A DNA stretch of 13,446 bases from RUG626 sp964553775 (GTDB taxonomy: Bacteria; Bacillota; Clostridia; Oscillospirales; Oscillospiraceae). The notes under the pieces are model-generated. The model was not told where the DNA came from. It searched no databases and saw only the letters and a program-made list of their open reading frames with translations. The DNA lies in contig CAZKLU010000048.1 of assembly GCA_964553775.1 (NCBI GenBank), positions 1 through 13,446 on the forward strand, in the 5' to 3' direction. The position numbers and the translations under genes are program-made. The first letter of the stretch is position 1, and each line of letters opens with the position of its first letter. Shown piece after piece: positions 6,533 through 13,446 of the stretch.

Positions 6533-7975
6533 TCAGGTATCTGATGAATACCCGCGTGATGTGTCGATAAACACGCTCCTTGTCACGCTGTCATAACCGA
6601 CGTAGAAATCAAGCACTTCACCTAAATCGCGCAGTTTTATATAGTTATTTCCCGCGATCTTGTATATTGTAAGTTCGGGGGTGACACCGTTGATTACAAC
6701 CACATCGTTTCCGGGTATCGCGTCAGCCGTCTGAAGTGCCGTTCCTGTAAGCTCTCCGCCAACCGGAGTGTAGGAATATCCGGAGGTGACAGTGACGGTT
6801 CCGCTTGTGTCATACGTTACCTCAAATTGCTTCGATGTACCGTTGAGAAGTGCTGCCACATCCCGCAGCTTGAAATAGTTGTTGCCGTCTATCTTGTAGA
6901 TTGCCGGTGACTGTTTTACACTGTCAACATAAAGCGCGTCGTTCGTAGCGGCAGCGTTTTTATTCTCCCCGACAACTGTTGTCTCAGGATCTGACTCCTC
7001 CGGAAGAGAGGTTTCGGGTGCTGTTGTCTCAGGCGCGGTATTAACAGCAGCCGCGTTGTCAGGGTCGTAATCGGCGGCACTCAGGGTCGGGTATGTCCAG
7101 TTGTCAGGCGAGTGGTCAGAGAGCAGCTTCGTGCTGCCGACGAGGAAATACTCTGTTGTCTCATAACCGCTCTTGACATACGGCAGGACATAGCCGTAGC
7201 GTGATACGAGTGACGGATCATCGAATGTTATGTCCACGGCGTACCAGTTGCCGTCCTCCATCTGGACGTAGTTCCACATATGGTCGCCGCCGTCGGCGGT
7301 GCCTGTCGCAAGTATGCACGGTATATCAAGCTCATGACACACCAGCATGAACGCCCTTGAGTAGCCCTCGCACACCGGACTGAGAGAAGCGTCGAGCGCG
7401 CTCAGCGGTATAACGGCGATTATAGCCTCGGTTCTTGCGGCGGTCTGGTCATATACATTGTTCTCCGCAAGCCAGTTGTGCAGATAGAGAAGCTGGTCGT
7501 ACCGTGTGCTTCCGGCGTTTCTCGCGGCTTCGGCAAGCTGGGAGACGTAATGTTGAGTAGCCGCCCAGTCGGCTGTTACGGAGCGTCCCCCGTAACGCCA
7601 TTCGCGACCGAGACTGAACGCAAGCTCTATAGTATAGTGATAAACAGACGAATTGCTCCTCCATGTATACGATGTACCCCACATCCATTCACGGGAGCAA
7701 AGCTCCTGCCTGTCGCGCATGAACGCTTCGGCGGCGGTGTTGAGAGACTGCTCAAAATCATCGTATTCATCCGCTGTCATATCGTGTTCTATCGTTACAC
7801 TGCCGCCTGACTTCACCGTCTCAAGGTTACTGAGAAGTATTCCGTAGATTTCCTTCGCGTCGCCGCTGAGAGTGCCGTAATAATAATCCGAATCCAGCTT
7901 CGCGAACGCCGTTACGGAAAAGCAGGCTGTCAGAATTGATATGGCTAAAATAATAGCCGCAAAACGTTTCTTCAT
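6533..7975 (-). CDS. Secreted transglutaminase-like protein with C-terminal stalk domain
   Basis: This 480-residue exported protein has a signal peptide (KKR, hydrophobic core, cleavage likely after AFA at 23-25). A transglutaminase-like (papain-fold) domain spans about 155-290. Its Cys-His-Asp triad is readable as C202 in PVCEGYSRAF, H232 in DHMWNYV and D248 in WYAVDITFDD. A Thr/Glu/Pro linker (about 310-340, with repeated PETT/PET) leads to a domain like the copper amine oxidase N-terminal 'stalk' domain (about 345-475). That domain carries two IYKI.GNNY.KLRD motifs at 359-372 and 437-450. Stalk domains are frequent on clostridial surface proteins and may bind wall or partner proteins. Bacterial members of the transglutaminase-like superfamily act mostly as proteases or amidases, so crosslinking should not be assumed. 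AAAGGA at 7985-7990 is 9 bases before the ATG. It follows der after 52 bases with no terminator between, so co-transcription is likely. Confidence 0.88.
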   Translation of the reverse strand: MKKRFAAIILAISILTACFSVTAFAKLDSDYYYGTLSGDAKEIYGILLSNLETVKSGGSVTIEHDMTADEYDDFEQSLNTAAEAFMRDRQELCSREWMWGTSYTWRSNSSVYHYTIELAFSLGREWRYGGRSVTADWAATQHYVSQLAEAARNAGSTRYDQLLYLHNWLAENNVYDQTAARTEAIIAVIPLSALDASLSPVCEGYSRAFMLVCHELDIPCILATGTADGGDHMWNYVQMEDGNWYAVDITFDDPSLVSRYGYVLPYVKSGYETTEYFLVGSTKLLSDHSPDNWTYPTLSAADYDPDNAAAVNTAPETTAPETSLPEESDPETTVVGENKNAAATNDALYVDSVKQSPAIYKIDGNNYFKLRDVAALLNGTSKQFEVTYDTSGTVTVTSGYSYTPVGGELTGTALQTADAIPGNDVVVINGVTPELTIYKIAGNNYIKLRDLGEVLDFYVGYDSVTRSVFIDTSRGYSSDT

Positions 7976-8027
7976 GGCGAATCATCCTTTCTGTAGATAA
8001 TGTTTGAAAGCTGAAGCTTCTCAGGCT

Positions 8028-9356
8028 TTATCTCTCTGTATCTGAGCGTTCACGGATAATCAGTCTTACGGGAGTACCCTCAAGTCCGAACGTCTCGCGT
8101 ATGCGGTTCTCAATATATCGGCGGTACGAGAAGTGGAAAAGCTCCGCGCTGTTGCAGAAAAGTACAAATGTCGGAGGGCGGATACCGGTCTGGGTCATGT
8201 AGTAGATTTTGAGCCGTCTGCCCTTATCGGAGGGCGGCTGAACTCTTGTCTGAGCGTCGGCGAGAACATTGTTGAGCGTACCTGTAGTTATTCTCATCGC
8301 GCTCTGGTCGTTCACATAGTTTGCAAGCTCAAATATGCGCTCAACCCGCTGCCCCGTTAAAGCGGAGACAAATAATATAGGCGCGTATGACATGAATGAC
8401 AGGTCATTTTGTATTTTTGCCCGCTCTTTTTCCATTGTGCCGGTTTCTTTATCGACAAGATCCCACTTGTTTACAAGCACAATACTTGCTTTTCCGGCAT
8501 CGTGAGCCATACCCGCTATCTTGGTGTCCTGCTCCGTAACGCCGTCTCTCGCGTCGAGCATTATAACGCATACATCGGCGCGTTCTATAGCTAATTTTGC
8601 GCGGAGTATTGAATAGTGTTCTATAGCGGTGTCAACCCTGGATTTTCTGCGAAGCCCCGCCGTATCGATAAGCACATACTTTCCGTATTTATTCTCAAAC
8701 GGCGTGTCAACAGCGTCTCGCGTTGTTCCCGCTACATCGGATACGATAACGCGGTTCTCTCCAAGTATGCGGTTCACTATTGAGGATTTGCCGACGTTCG
8801 GTTTACCGATGAACGCGATTTTAATAGCGTCATCCTCCTGATCGTTCTCGCTCTCCGGCGGGAAGTATTTGAGACATTCATCCAACAGATCTCCGGTGCC
8901 GTGTCCGTGTACGGCGGAGACAGCTATCGGGTCGCCAAGACCCAGCGAATAGAACTCATATATATCGGGATCCACGGGACCTATGGAATCCATCTTGTTT
9001 ACAGCTAAAACAACCGGTCTGCCGGATCTGAGCAGCATTGCGGCGACTTCCTTGTCAGCCGCTGTCACGCCTGTTGTTATATCGCCAACGAACACAATAA
9101 CAGTTGCCGCCGAAATCGCGGTTTCAGCCTGTTCGCGCATGAATGACAAAATCTCATCGTCGCTTCTCGGCTCTATTCCGCCGGTATCAACGATGTCAAA
9201 CCCGCGTCCGCACCATTCGCTCTCCGCGTAGAGCCTGTCGCGAGTAACGCCGGGTGTGTCCTCAACTATTGATAATCTCCTGCCGACAAGACGGTTGAAC
9301 AGCATACTCTTGCCAACATTTGGTCTTCCTACTATAGCTATTAGTGGTTTTGACAT
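8028..9356 (-). CDS. der: Ribosome biogenesis GTPase Der (EngA)
   Basis: Der is the essential double-GTPase needed for maturation of the 50S ribosomal subunit. The 442-residue protein has the full tandem layout. G domain 1 has GRPNVGKS (10-17), DTGG (57-60) and NKMD (120-123). An acidic linker around 168-176 follows. G domain 2 has GKPNVGKS (184-191), DTAG (231-234) and NKWD (296-299). A KH-like C-terminal domain (about 355-437) follows. All nucleotide-binding motifs are intact and the length is typical. AAGGAG (9365-9370) lies 8 bases before the ATG. The gene lies 88 bases downstream of the DUF512 radical SAM gene, a neighbour pairing that is common in Clostridia. A small hairpin (GCCGC/GCGGC, 9373-9390) sits just ahead of the ribosome binding site and a weak terminator-like hairpin further upstream. 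Confidence 0.98.
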   Translation of the reverse strand: MSKPLIAIVGRPNVGKSMLFNRLVGRRLSIVEDTPGVTRDRLYAESEWCGRGFDIVDTGGIEPRSDDEILSFMREQAETAISAATVIVFVGDITTGVTAADKEVAAMLLRSGRPVVLAVNKMDSIGPVDPDIYEFYSLGLGDPIAVSAVHGHGTGDLLDECLKYFPPESENDQEDDAIKIAFIGKPNVGKSSIVNRILGENRVIVSDVAGTTRDAVDTPFENKYGKYVLIDTAGLRRKSRVDTAIEHYSILRAKLAIERADVCVIMLDARDGVTEQDTKIAGMAHDAGKASIVLVNKWDLVDKETGTMEKERAKIQNDLSFMSYAPILFVSALTGQRVERIFELANYVNDQSAMRITTGTLNNVLADAQTRVQPPSDKGRRLKIYYMTQTGIRPPTFVLFCNSAELFHFSYRRYIENRIRETFGLEGTPVRLIIRERSDTER

Positions 9357-9400
9357 ACGAATGTCTCCTTTTGCCGCCCGTAAAAGCGGCTTGATATACT

Positions 9401-9420
9401 AAAAAACGAAATCTGTTTCG
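9401..9420 (-). terminator. Weak hairpin plus T-run between the DUF512 gene and der
   Basis: Read on the minus strand, a 5-bp CGAAA/TTTCG stem with a CAGA loop (9420-9407) is followed by six T residues (9406-9401). The stem is AT-rich and short, so it would terminate only partially; it could reduce rather than block read-through into der. Confidence 0.35.
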
Positions 9421-9444
9421 GCTTCAGGTATGATTTGTACACGC

Positions 9445-10758
9445 TCAGGCGTTCAGCATAGCGTTAAGAACACTCTCGCCGCTGTTCTCTGTCGGCACCA
9501 CCGGAACACCGAGCGCGTCAGACACATCTTTCAGCGTCATATCGTCGAGGAACACGTCGCTGCCTGTCATGAGCATACGGTTCGTTATATAGACCTTTTC
9601 ACCAAGCGATTTGCCCTTGAGCTGTGCCGTGAGGTCGCGTCCCGTTATAAGCCCCGCAACATCGACTGAGTGACCGAAAAAGTCGTTCAGTATCTTATAT
9701 ACTGTGCCGTCAATATTTGGAAACGACGCTTTAGCCATCTGCAAAAGCTCCGACATTGTACCGAACGCCGCGCCGCCGGTTGCTATTGAGAACTTCACGC
9801 CGGTTGCTTTCCGACCGTCCTCAAGGGCGCGGTTTACAGCGTCTGAAAATTCTGATTTGAGAAGTCTTATAAGTCCCACTCCGTTTTCAAGCTGCGGGTA
9901 GTCCTCGTAATAATCCTCCTCCGGAATGGGAAGCCCCGCTTTCAGAAAGAACTCATCGGAGCAGAAAAATATGCGTGTCCCATGCTTTTTAAGGCACTTC
10001 AGAGAGAACGCATCAACGAGGCTCACTGTATCGCGGGCTGTTTTTTCGTTGTACGGAGTTATTAACGGTAGTCCCTCCCTGTGAGCTGTAAGACCCACGG
10101 GAATCACAGACACGCTGTTTACTGAGGGGTACATATTCTCTAACTTCCGCATTGTACTCATAAGCTCCGCGCCGTCATTTATACCCGGACACGACACGAT
10201 CTGGCAGTTCATCGTTATACCCGCTTTGGCGAATTGCCGAATGATTTCAATGCCCTTTCCGGCGTTGCGGTTGCCGAGAATCTCGCAGCGAAGACGCGGG
10301 TTCATTGTGTGGACTGACACGTTAATAGGACTTATGTGCAGATCGATAATTCTCTGCACCTCGCGTCTGGACATATTGGTGAGTGTGATGTAGCTGCCTG
10401 TGAGAAACGAAAGACGCACATCATCATCCTTGAAATAGAGTGTGCCGCGAAGCCCTTTTGGAAGCTGGTCAACGAAGCAGAATATACAGTTATTCGCGCA
10501 CGAGCGGGGCTTATCCATGAGGTAGGTTTCAAACTCAAGTCCCGCGTCCTCGCCGTCATCCTTTTCAAGTGTAACGGTGTATCTGGAGCCGTCCTCACGT
10601 TCCAATGTGAACTCCGGATCCTCATCGTAGGAGTAGTACATATAGTCCAGCACATCGTGTATGCGGCTGCCGTTTATAGCCAAAAGACGCTCACCCGCCG
10701 CTATACCGGCGTATTCCGATGGACTGCCGCTCCCGACAGAGCTTATGCGGTTCTCCAT
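9445..10758 (-). CDS. DUF512 / radical SAM protein with PDZ domain
   Basis: A 437-residue protein of the DUF512 family of putative radical SAM enzymes, whose reaction is unknown. A PDZ-like domain occupies about residues 5-60 (GSPSEYAGIAAGERLLAING). An iron-sulfur cluster motif CxxxCxxC follows at C87, C91 and C94 (SCANNCIFCFVDQLPKG). The radical SAM barrel comes next, with VSVHTMNP (147-154) and GKGIEII, and then the DUF512 region (about 225-425, containing SDEFFLKAGLPIP and IATGGAAFG). The start chosen is ATG at 10758, which has AAAGG 10 bases upstream and gives the usual family N-terminus (MENRISSV). The frame extends a further 34 residues to 10860, but that segment is unlike the family. 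It stands upstream of der, consistent with a link to ribosome biology that is inferred from gene order only. A possible TTGACG -35 lies upstream at 10858-10863 but lacks a good -10. Confidence 0.92.
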   Translation of the reverse strand: MENRISSVGSGSPSEYAGIAAGERLLAINGSRIHDVLDYMYYSYDEDPEFTLEREDGSRYTVTLEKDDGEDAGLEFETYLMDKPRSCANNCIFCFVDQLPKGLRGTLYFKDDDVRLSFLTGSYITLTNMSRREVQRIIDLHISPINVSVHTMNPRLRCEILGNRNAGKGIEIIRQFAKAGITMNCQIVSCPGINDGAELMSTMRKLENMYPSVNSVSVIPVGLTAHREGLPLITPYNEKTARDTVSLVDAFSLKCLKKHGTRIFFCSDEFFLKAGLPIPEEDYYEDYPQLENGVGLIRLLKSEFSDAVNRALEDGRKATGVKFSIATGGAAFGTMSELLQMAKASFPNIDGTVYKILNDFFGHSVDVAGLITGRDLTAQLKGKSLGEKVYITNRMLMTGSDVFLDDMTLKDVSDALGVPVVPTENSGESVLNAMLNA

Positions 10759-10973
10759 AACGCCGCCGCCTTTCTTTAAGAACCTTTTGAGCTTCTCTTC
10801 ACGCACATATTTTCGGAAAGACTTGCCGATTATTGCGTTAAAAAGCCCGCAATACGTCAAGACAGTTTACAGCTTTTGCCTTGTGCTCAGAAAAAATCCG
10901 CGCACACCGAGATGCTTAGAAGGCTCTTAATACTCTGAGTCAAAAAAGATTATAATGCTCTTCTGGTGAAATC

Positions 10974-11001
10974 AAAAAACGCCGGTTCCCCGACGTTTTT
11001 T
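10974..11001 (-). terminator. Terminator of the yceD-rpmF operon
   Basis: On the minus strand a 12-bp stem (with one G-U pair) closes a GGAA tetraloop and ends in six T residues at 10979-10974. The opposite side is A-rich, so it is symmetric and could also act on plus-strand transcripts. It starts 3 bases after the rpmF stop codon. Confidence 0.92.
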
Positions 11002-11004
11002 GTG

Positions 11005-11187
11005 TCAGTTATCAACCGCAATAACCTGACGGCCGTTGTAGTAGCCGCACGCCAGACAAGTTCTGTGCGGAAGGTACAATTCCCCGCATTTAGGGCAGAC
11101 CGCGTAAACCTTCGCTTTGAGCTTCCAGTTGGAGCCGCGTCTTTTGTCTCTTCTCGCCTTTGAAACCTTACCCTTTGGCACCGCCAT
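11005..11187 (-). CDS. rpmF: 50S ribosomal protein L32
   Basis: A 60-residue basic protein starting AVPKGKVSKARRDKRR, the hallmark L32 N-terminus. It then has a zinc ribbon with two CxxC pairs (C31/C34 and C44/C47). Both pairs are intact, so this is the zinc-binding (C+) form rather than the zinc-independent paralogue. L32 is a structural component of the large ribosomal subunit. AGGAGGT (11197-11203) lies 9 bases before the ATG and touches the stop codon of yceD, leaving a 15-base gap. This indicates one transcript and likely translational coupling. Confidence 0.98.
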   Translation of the reverse strand: MAVPKGKVSKARRDKRRGSNWKLKAKVYAVCPKCGELYLPHRTCLACGYYNGRQVIAVDN

Positions 11188-11202
11188 AGTAAATACACCT
11201 CC

Positions 11203-11700
11203 TCAATCGCTGTCCAGAAGATTTGCGAGGACAGCAAATCTCTCATCGCGTTCTCTCCCGCAGGAGCATGAACCGTTATTCAAATTCTTTCCGCATTTTG
11301 GGCAGAGACCCTTACAGTCCTCTTTACAGAGGAAACGGCTATCCATATTGAGCGTCACGGCTGTTATAACAATTTCGTCAAGGTCAACGAACCCGTCCCC
11401 GTCAATGAGATAATAATCCGTATCATCATCATCCGGAAATGTCTCCGCTAAAAAAGCGTCGGTATGAACACGCAGGGGCTTATGAAACTCATCAAGGCAT
11501 CTTCCGCAGACGCAGACCATGTCCGACTCTATATCCGCGCTCACCGTTATGGAACCGGCGTGATTCTGAACAGAACCCCAAGCTTTCACCATGCCAAGGT
11601 CGCTTACCGAGTCGAAGGACAGCCGCGATGTGTCCGGCTCATAGTCGAACGTCAGTTCGCTGCCCGGATTATCCCGTAATGCCCGTAAATCAAGACGCAT
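11203..11700 (-). CDS. yceD: YceD family (DUF177) protein
   Basis: A 165-residue cytoplasmic protein of the DUF177/YceD family, nearly always encoded directly upstream of rpmF and implicated in large-subunit or 23S rRNA accumulation in plants and bacteria. It begins MRLDLRALRD and has a first Cys cluster VCVCGRC (C63, C65, C68). It ends with the typical Firmicute Cys-rich segment: C125, C129, C133, C136, C145 and C147 within CKEDCKGLCPKCGKNLN...CSCG, suggesting metal binding. The ATG at 11700 is supported by GAGGT (11706-11710) 5 bases upstream and by the promoter position. The longer frame up to 11880 would include the promoter and is rejected. It forms an operon with rpmF. Confidence 0.93.
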   Translation of the reverse strand: MRLDLRALRDNPGSELTFDYEPDTSRLSFDSVSDLGMVKAWGSVQNHAGSITVSADIESDMVCVCGRCLDEFHKPLRVHTDAFLAETFPDDDDTDYYLIDGDGFVDLDEIVITAVTLNMDSRFLCKEDCKGLCPKCGKNLNNGSCSCGRERDERFAVLANLLDSD

Positions 11701-11737
11701 ATCGCACCTCGTTTCATAACCTCTTTTCTGAAAGACC

Positions 11738-11766
11738 ATTATAATTGATTTTGTGGCTGTTGTCAA
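11738..11766 (-). promoter_or_regulatory. Sigma-A promoter of yceD-rpmF
   Basis: On the minus strand, consensus TTGACA (11766-11761) and consensus TATAAT (11743-11738) are separated by exactly 17 bases. This is the best promoter in the window, fitting high expression of a ribosomal protein gene. Confidence 0.95.
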
Positions 11767-11818
11767 GAGTTTTATTTTTGATGGGGCATATTTTTCGGTT
11801 CTGAGTATAACTTTGTAC

Positions 11819-11847
11819 TTGACTATCTTATGTTTACATGATAAAAT
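11819..11847 (+). promoter_or_regulatory. Sigma-A promoter of the serine protease gene
   Basis: TTGACT (11819-11824) and TAAAAT (11842-11847) are 17 bases apart, and a TG at 11839-11840 makes an extended -10. It is divergent from the yceD promoter, with about 52 bases between the two -35 elements. It predicts a leader of roughly 55 bases before the ATG at 11910. Confidence 0.75.
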
Positions 11848-11909
11848 ACATAATAGAGTATACGCATAAAAGCTCCACATATAGAGATGTAACGAGAGGA
11901 GAAAGTATA

Positions 11910-13446
11910 ATGCAAAGGAAAATTCTGCCGCTTGCTATAGCTTTTACGTTTGCTATGGTGATGTTCTGCCAGATTACAAGCGTCAATGCCGCAGACAATG
12001 AAAACGAGACGATCAGAGAAGCCCGAGACGGTGTAGTGCGTGTCATCGCAATTAAAAATTACGACTATGGCGGAACGCTTGTTGGCTCCGGCACAGCGTT
12101 CGCTGTAGGCAACGTCGGTGAGGATTCTGACACTTTCGTGACAAATTGGCACGTTGCTACAAACAGCGGAGAGGGCGCGGATGAGATATATCTGCTGCTT
12201 GAGACGGGGGCATTTTCCGCTGAGTTTGTTTTTGACAGCAACGGGAACGAACAGATTACACAGTTCGTAAAGGGTGCCGATTTCGATACTCAGGCTGTGC
12301 AATGCCAGCTTATATACACGACCAACGGTTATCCGGATATTGCCATACTGAAAACCGACACGCCGGTTGACGGTCTGACCGCTCTGCCGCTTCTGGCAGC
12401 CGATAACGTGAATGTGCTTGATACGGTCTACGCGCTTGGATTTCCGGCTGTCGGAGACAGGGACTCGTATCAATATAACGATGAAACTTCTACATATTTT
12501 ATGCAGTACCTTGCCGGTGTGGATAATATTATGGTGACAAAAGGCTCTGTTACAAGAAAAGGGGTTCTTGCGTCTGCCGATAACACGAGTGTCGTTACGC
12601 ATGACGCTCATATAAACAGCGGCAACTCCGGCGGTCCGCTGCTCAATTCCAATGGCGCGGTTGTCGCGATTAACACCTACGGCAACGCGGCGGATGATAC
12701 ATACGCTATGTCCATATACATAGATTACGCTATGGAGGCTATGGACGGTCTTAACATTCACTACGACATCTTTACCGGCGGCGGTACGGTTCCGAGTGAC
12801 GATACTACAGTCCCGGATGGCACCGATGATGGTACCGATGACATACCGACGGATCCTGATTCAACGGAGATCCCTGATGATATAGATACAACGGATATAC
12901 CCGATGATTTGGAGATAGATCCGGAAGACGCGAATATTGAGGGCTACGGAGAGGATTCCGGCGGCGAGGAAGACACCGGCACAGAGGATTCCGGCGAAGA
13001 TGAAGAAGAAAATGGCAAAAGCAAAAACGATGAAGGCGAGAATGACGACGAAGACGATGACGAGGACGAGGATGATGAGGGCATAAGTGCGCTGATAATT
13101 GTTGCGATCGTCGGCGGAATCGTGATTATCGCGGTCGTTCTCGTTGTTCTGATTGCAAATCTCAACAAGAATAAGGAACGCGACTTCCTGCGCGAACAGG
13201 GTTTTGTCTCGAACGATGATGTGAAAAAGCAGCCCCAGCCCCAGCAGAGCTTCAATCAGCAGCCCTACGGTCAGCCGGACTTCAACCAGCCGCAGCCCTA
13301 CGGTCAGCCGGACTTCAACCAGCCGCAGCCCTACGGTCAGCCCGATTTCAATCAGCCGCAGCCCTACGGTCAGCCGAACTTCAACCAGCCGCAGCCGTAT
13401 GGTCAGCCGAACTTCAACCAGCCGCAGCCCTACGGTCAGCCGAACT
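11910..13446 (+). CDS. Membrane-anchored trypsin-like serine protease with cytoplasmic Gln/Pro repeat tail (partial)
   Basis: The frame is open to the window end (512 complete codons), so the C-terminus is missing. AGGAG (11897-11901) lies 8 bases before the ATG. A signal peptide (1-28, cleavage likely after VNA) is followed by a trypsin/HtrA-like (S1) domain at about 33-285. Its triad is H81 (NWHVA), D143 (PDIAIL) and S240 (NSGNSGGPLL). A strongly acidic Asp/Glu/Thr/Gly linker spans about 290-390, becoming nearly pure Asp/Glu at its end. A single membrane helix follows at about 393-419, then a charged NKNKERDF stop-transfer segment. From residue 448 come 11-residue repeats of the type FNQPQPYGQPD/N. 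With an N-terminal signal and one helix, the protease should face outward and the repeats inward. I see no PDZ domain, unlike classical DegP/HtrA. Substrate and role are unknown; surface-protein quality control or processing is a guess. Confidence 0.87.
   Translation, partial: MQRKILPLAIAFTFAMVMFCQITSVNAADNENETIREARDGVVRVIAIKNYDYGGTLVGSGTAFAVGNVGEDSDTFVTNWHVATNSGEGADEIYLLLETGAFSAEFVFDSNGNEQITQFVKGADFDTQAVQCQLIYTTNGYPDIAILKTDTPVDGLTALPLLAADNVNVLDTVYALGFPAVGDRDSYQYNDETSTYFMQYLAGVDNIMVTKGSVTRKGVLASADNTSVVTHDAHINSGNSGGPLLNSNGAVVAINTYGNAADDTYAMSIYIDYAMEAMDGLNIHYDIFTGGGTVPSDDTTVPDGTDDGTDDIPTDPDSTEIPDDIDTTDIPDDLEIDPEDANIEGYGEDSGGEEDTGTEDSGEDEEENGKSKNDEGENDDEDDDEDEDDEGISALIIVAIVGGIVIIAVVLVVLIANLNKNKERDFLREQGFVSNDDVKKQPQPQQSFNQQPYGQPDFNQPQPYGQPDFNQPQPYGQPDFNQPQPYGQPNFNQPQPYGQPNFNQPQPYGQPN
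13251..13446 (+). repeat. 33-base tandem repeats encoding FNQPQPYGQP(D/N)
   Basis: One 30-base unit (13251-13280, lacking one Pro codon) is followed by five complete 33-base units starting at 13281, 13314, 13347, 13380 and 13413; a sixth begins at the last base of the window. Units differ mainly at synonymous third positions (AAC/AAT, CCG/CCC, TAC/TAT). The last residue is D in the first three units and N in the last three. The repeat stays in frame inside the protease gene, and the array length is unknown because it runs off the edge. Confidence 0.97.

Noticed and set aside
10759..10860. 34-residue N-terminal extension of the DUF512 protein
   Set aside because: The start at 10758 has an AAAGG site at the right distance and gives the normal family N-terminus; the extension does not resemble the family.
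10861..10973. Possible small RNA or promoter between rpmF and the DUF512 gene (CTCAGA/TCTGAG inverted repeat, weak TTGACG and TTGACT boxes)
   Set aside because: No -10 element of adequate quality pairs with either box and no known RNA shape is visible.
11701..11880. 60-residue N-terminal extension of YceD
   Set aside because: It would run through the consensus promoter at 11738-11766 and is unlike the family; the start at 11700 has a good ribosome binding site.
11823..12761. 312-codon open frame on the minus strand opposite the protease
   Set aside because: It is a shadow of the protease gene, whose triad and signal peptide are clear; the antisense protein has no recognisable domain.
12944..13255. 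Serine-rich open frame on the minus strand
   Set aside because: Its poly-Ser stretch is simply the antisense reading of the Asp/Glu codon run in the acidic linker of the protease.
13251..13446. CRISPR-like appearance of the regular 33-base repeats
   Set aside because: There are no spacers: units abut directly and encode an in-frame peptide repeat.

Overview
The window looks like an ordinary chromosomal segment from an endospore-forming Clostridia-type Firmicute, most likely an Oscillospirales/Ruminococcaceae-like gut bacterium. The evidence is cotJ spore-coat genes, strong AAGGAG-type ribosome binding sites, sigma-A promoters of the TTGACA/17/TATAAT kind, a yceD-rpmF pair, a DUF512-der pair, and secreted proteins with copper-amine-oxidase-like 'stalk' domains. 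Base composition is near 50% GC. Genus-level placement is not possible from this sequence alone. I see no tRNA, rRNA, CRISPR array, insertion sequence or prophage.

Layout, left to right. (1) 1-708, minus strand: N-terminal part of a PD-(D/E)XK nuclease of the Rpn/transposase-associated kind, running off the left edge. (2) 709-1212: about 500 bases with no gene. (3) 1213-2275, plus: a two-gene spore-coat cluster. A single ORF fuses CotJA to CotJB and overlaps cotJC, a manganese-catalase-like protein; a strong terminator follows. (4) 2492-4761, plus: a sigma-A promoter and the tightly coupled operon prfA-tsaC-coaE (release factor 1, threonylcarbamoyl-AMP synthase, dephospho-CoA kinase), with 4-base overlaps. 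(5) 4929-6323, plus: an M18 aminopeptidase. A long hairpin terminator then separates converging genes. (6) 6533-10758, minus: DUF512/radical SAM/PDZ protein, der (EngA GTPase) and a secreted transglutaminase-like protein with a stalk domain. (7) 11005-11766, minus: promoter, yceD, rpmF and terminator. (8) 11819 to the right edge, plus: a divergent promoter and a secreted, membrane-anchored trypsin-like serine protease with an acidic linker and a cytoplasmic tail of 11-residue Gln/Pro repeats, cut off by the window end.

Most genes are housekeeping (translation termination, tRNA t6A modification, CoA synthesis, ribosome assembly). The accessory interest lies in the fused CotJA-CotJB protein, the repeat-tailed membrane protease, the transglutaminase/stalk protein and the Rpn-like nuclease. 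I found no convincing multi-gene novel system; the protease with the repeat tail is the least explained object here.
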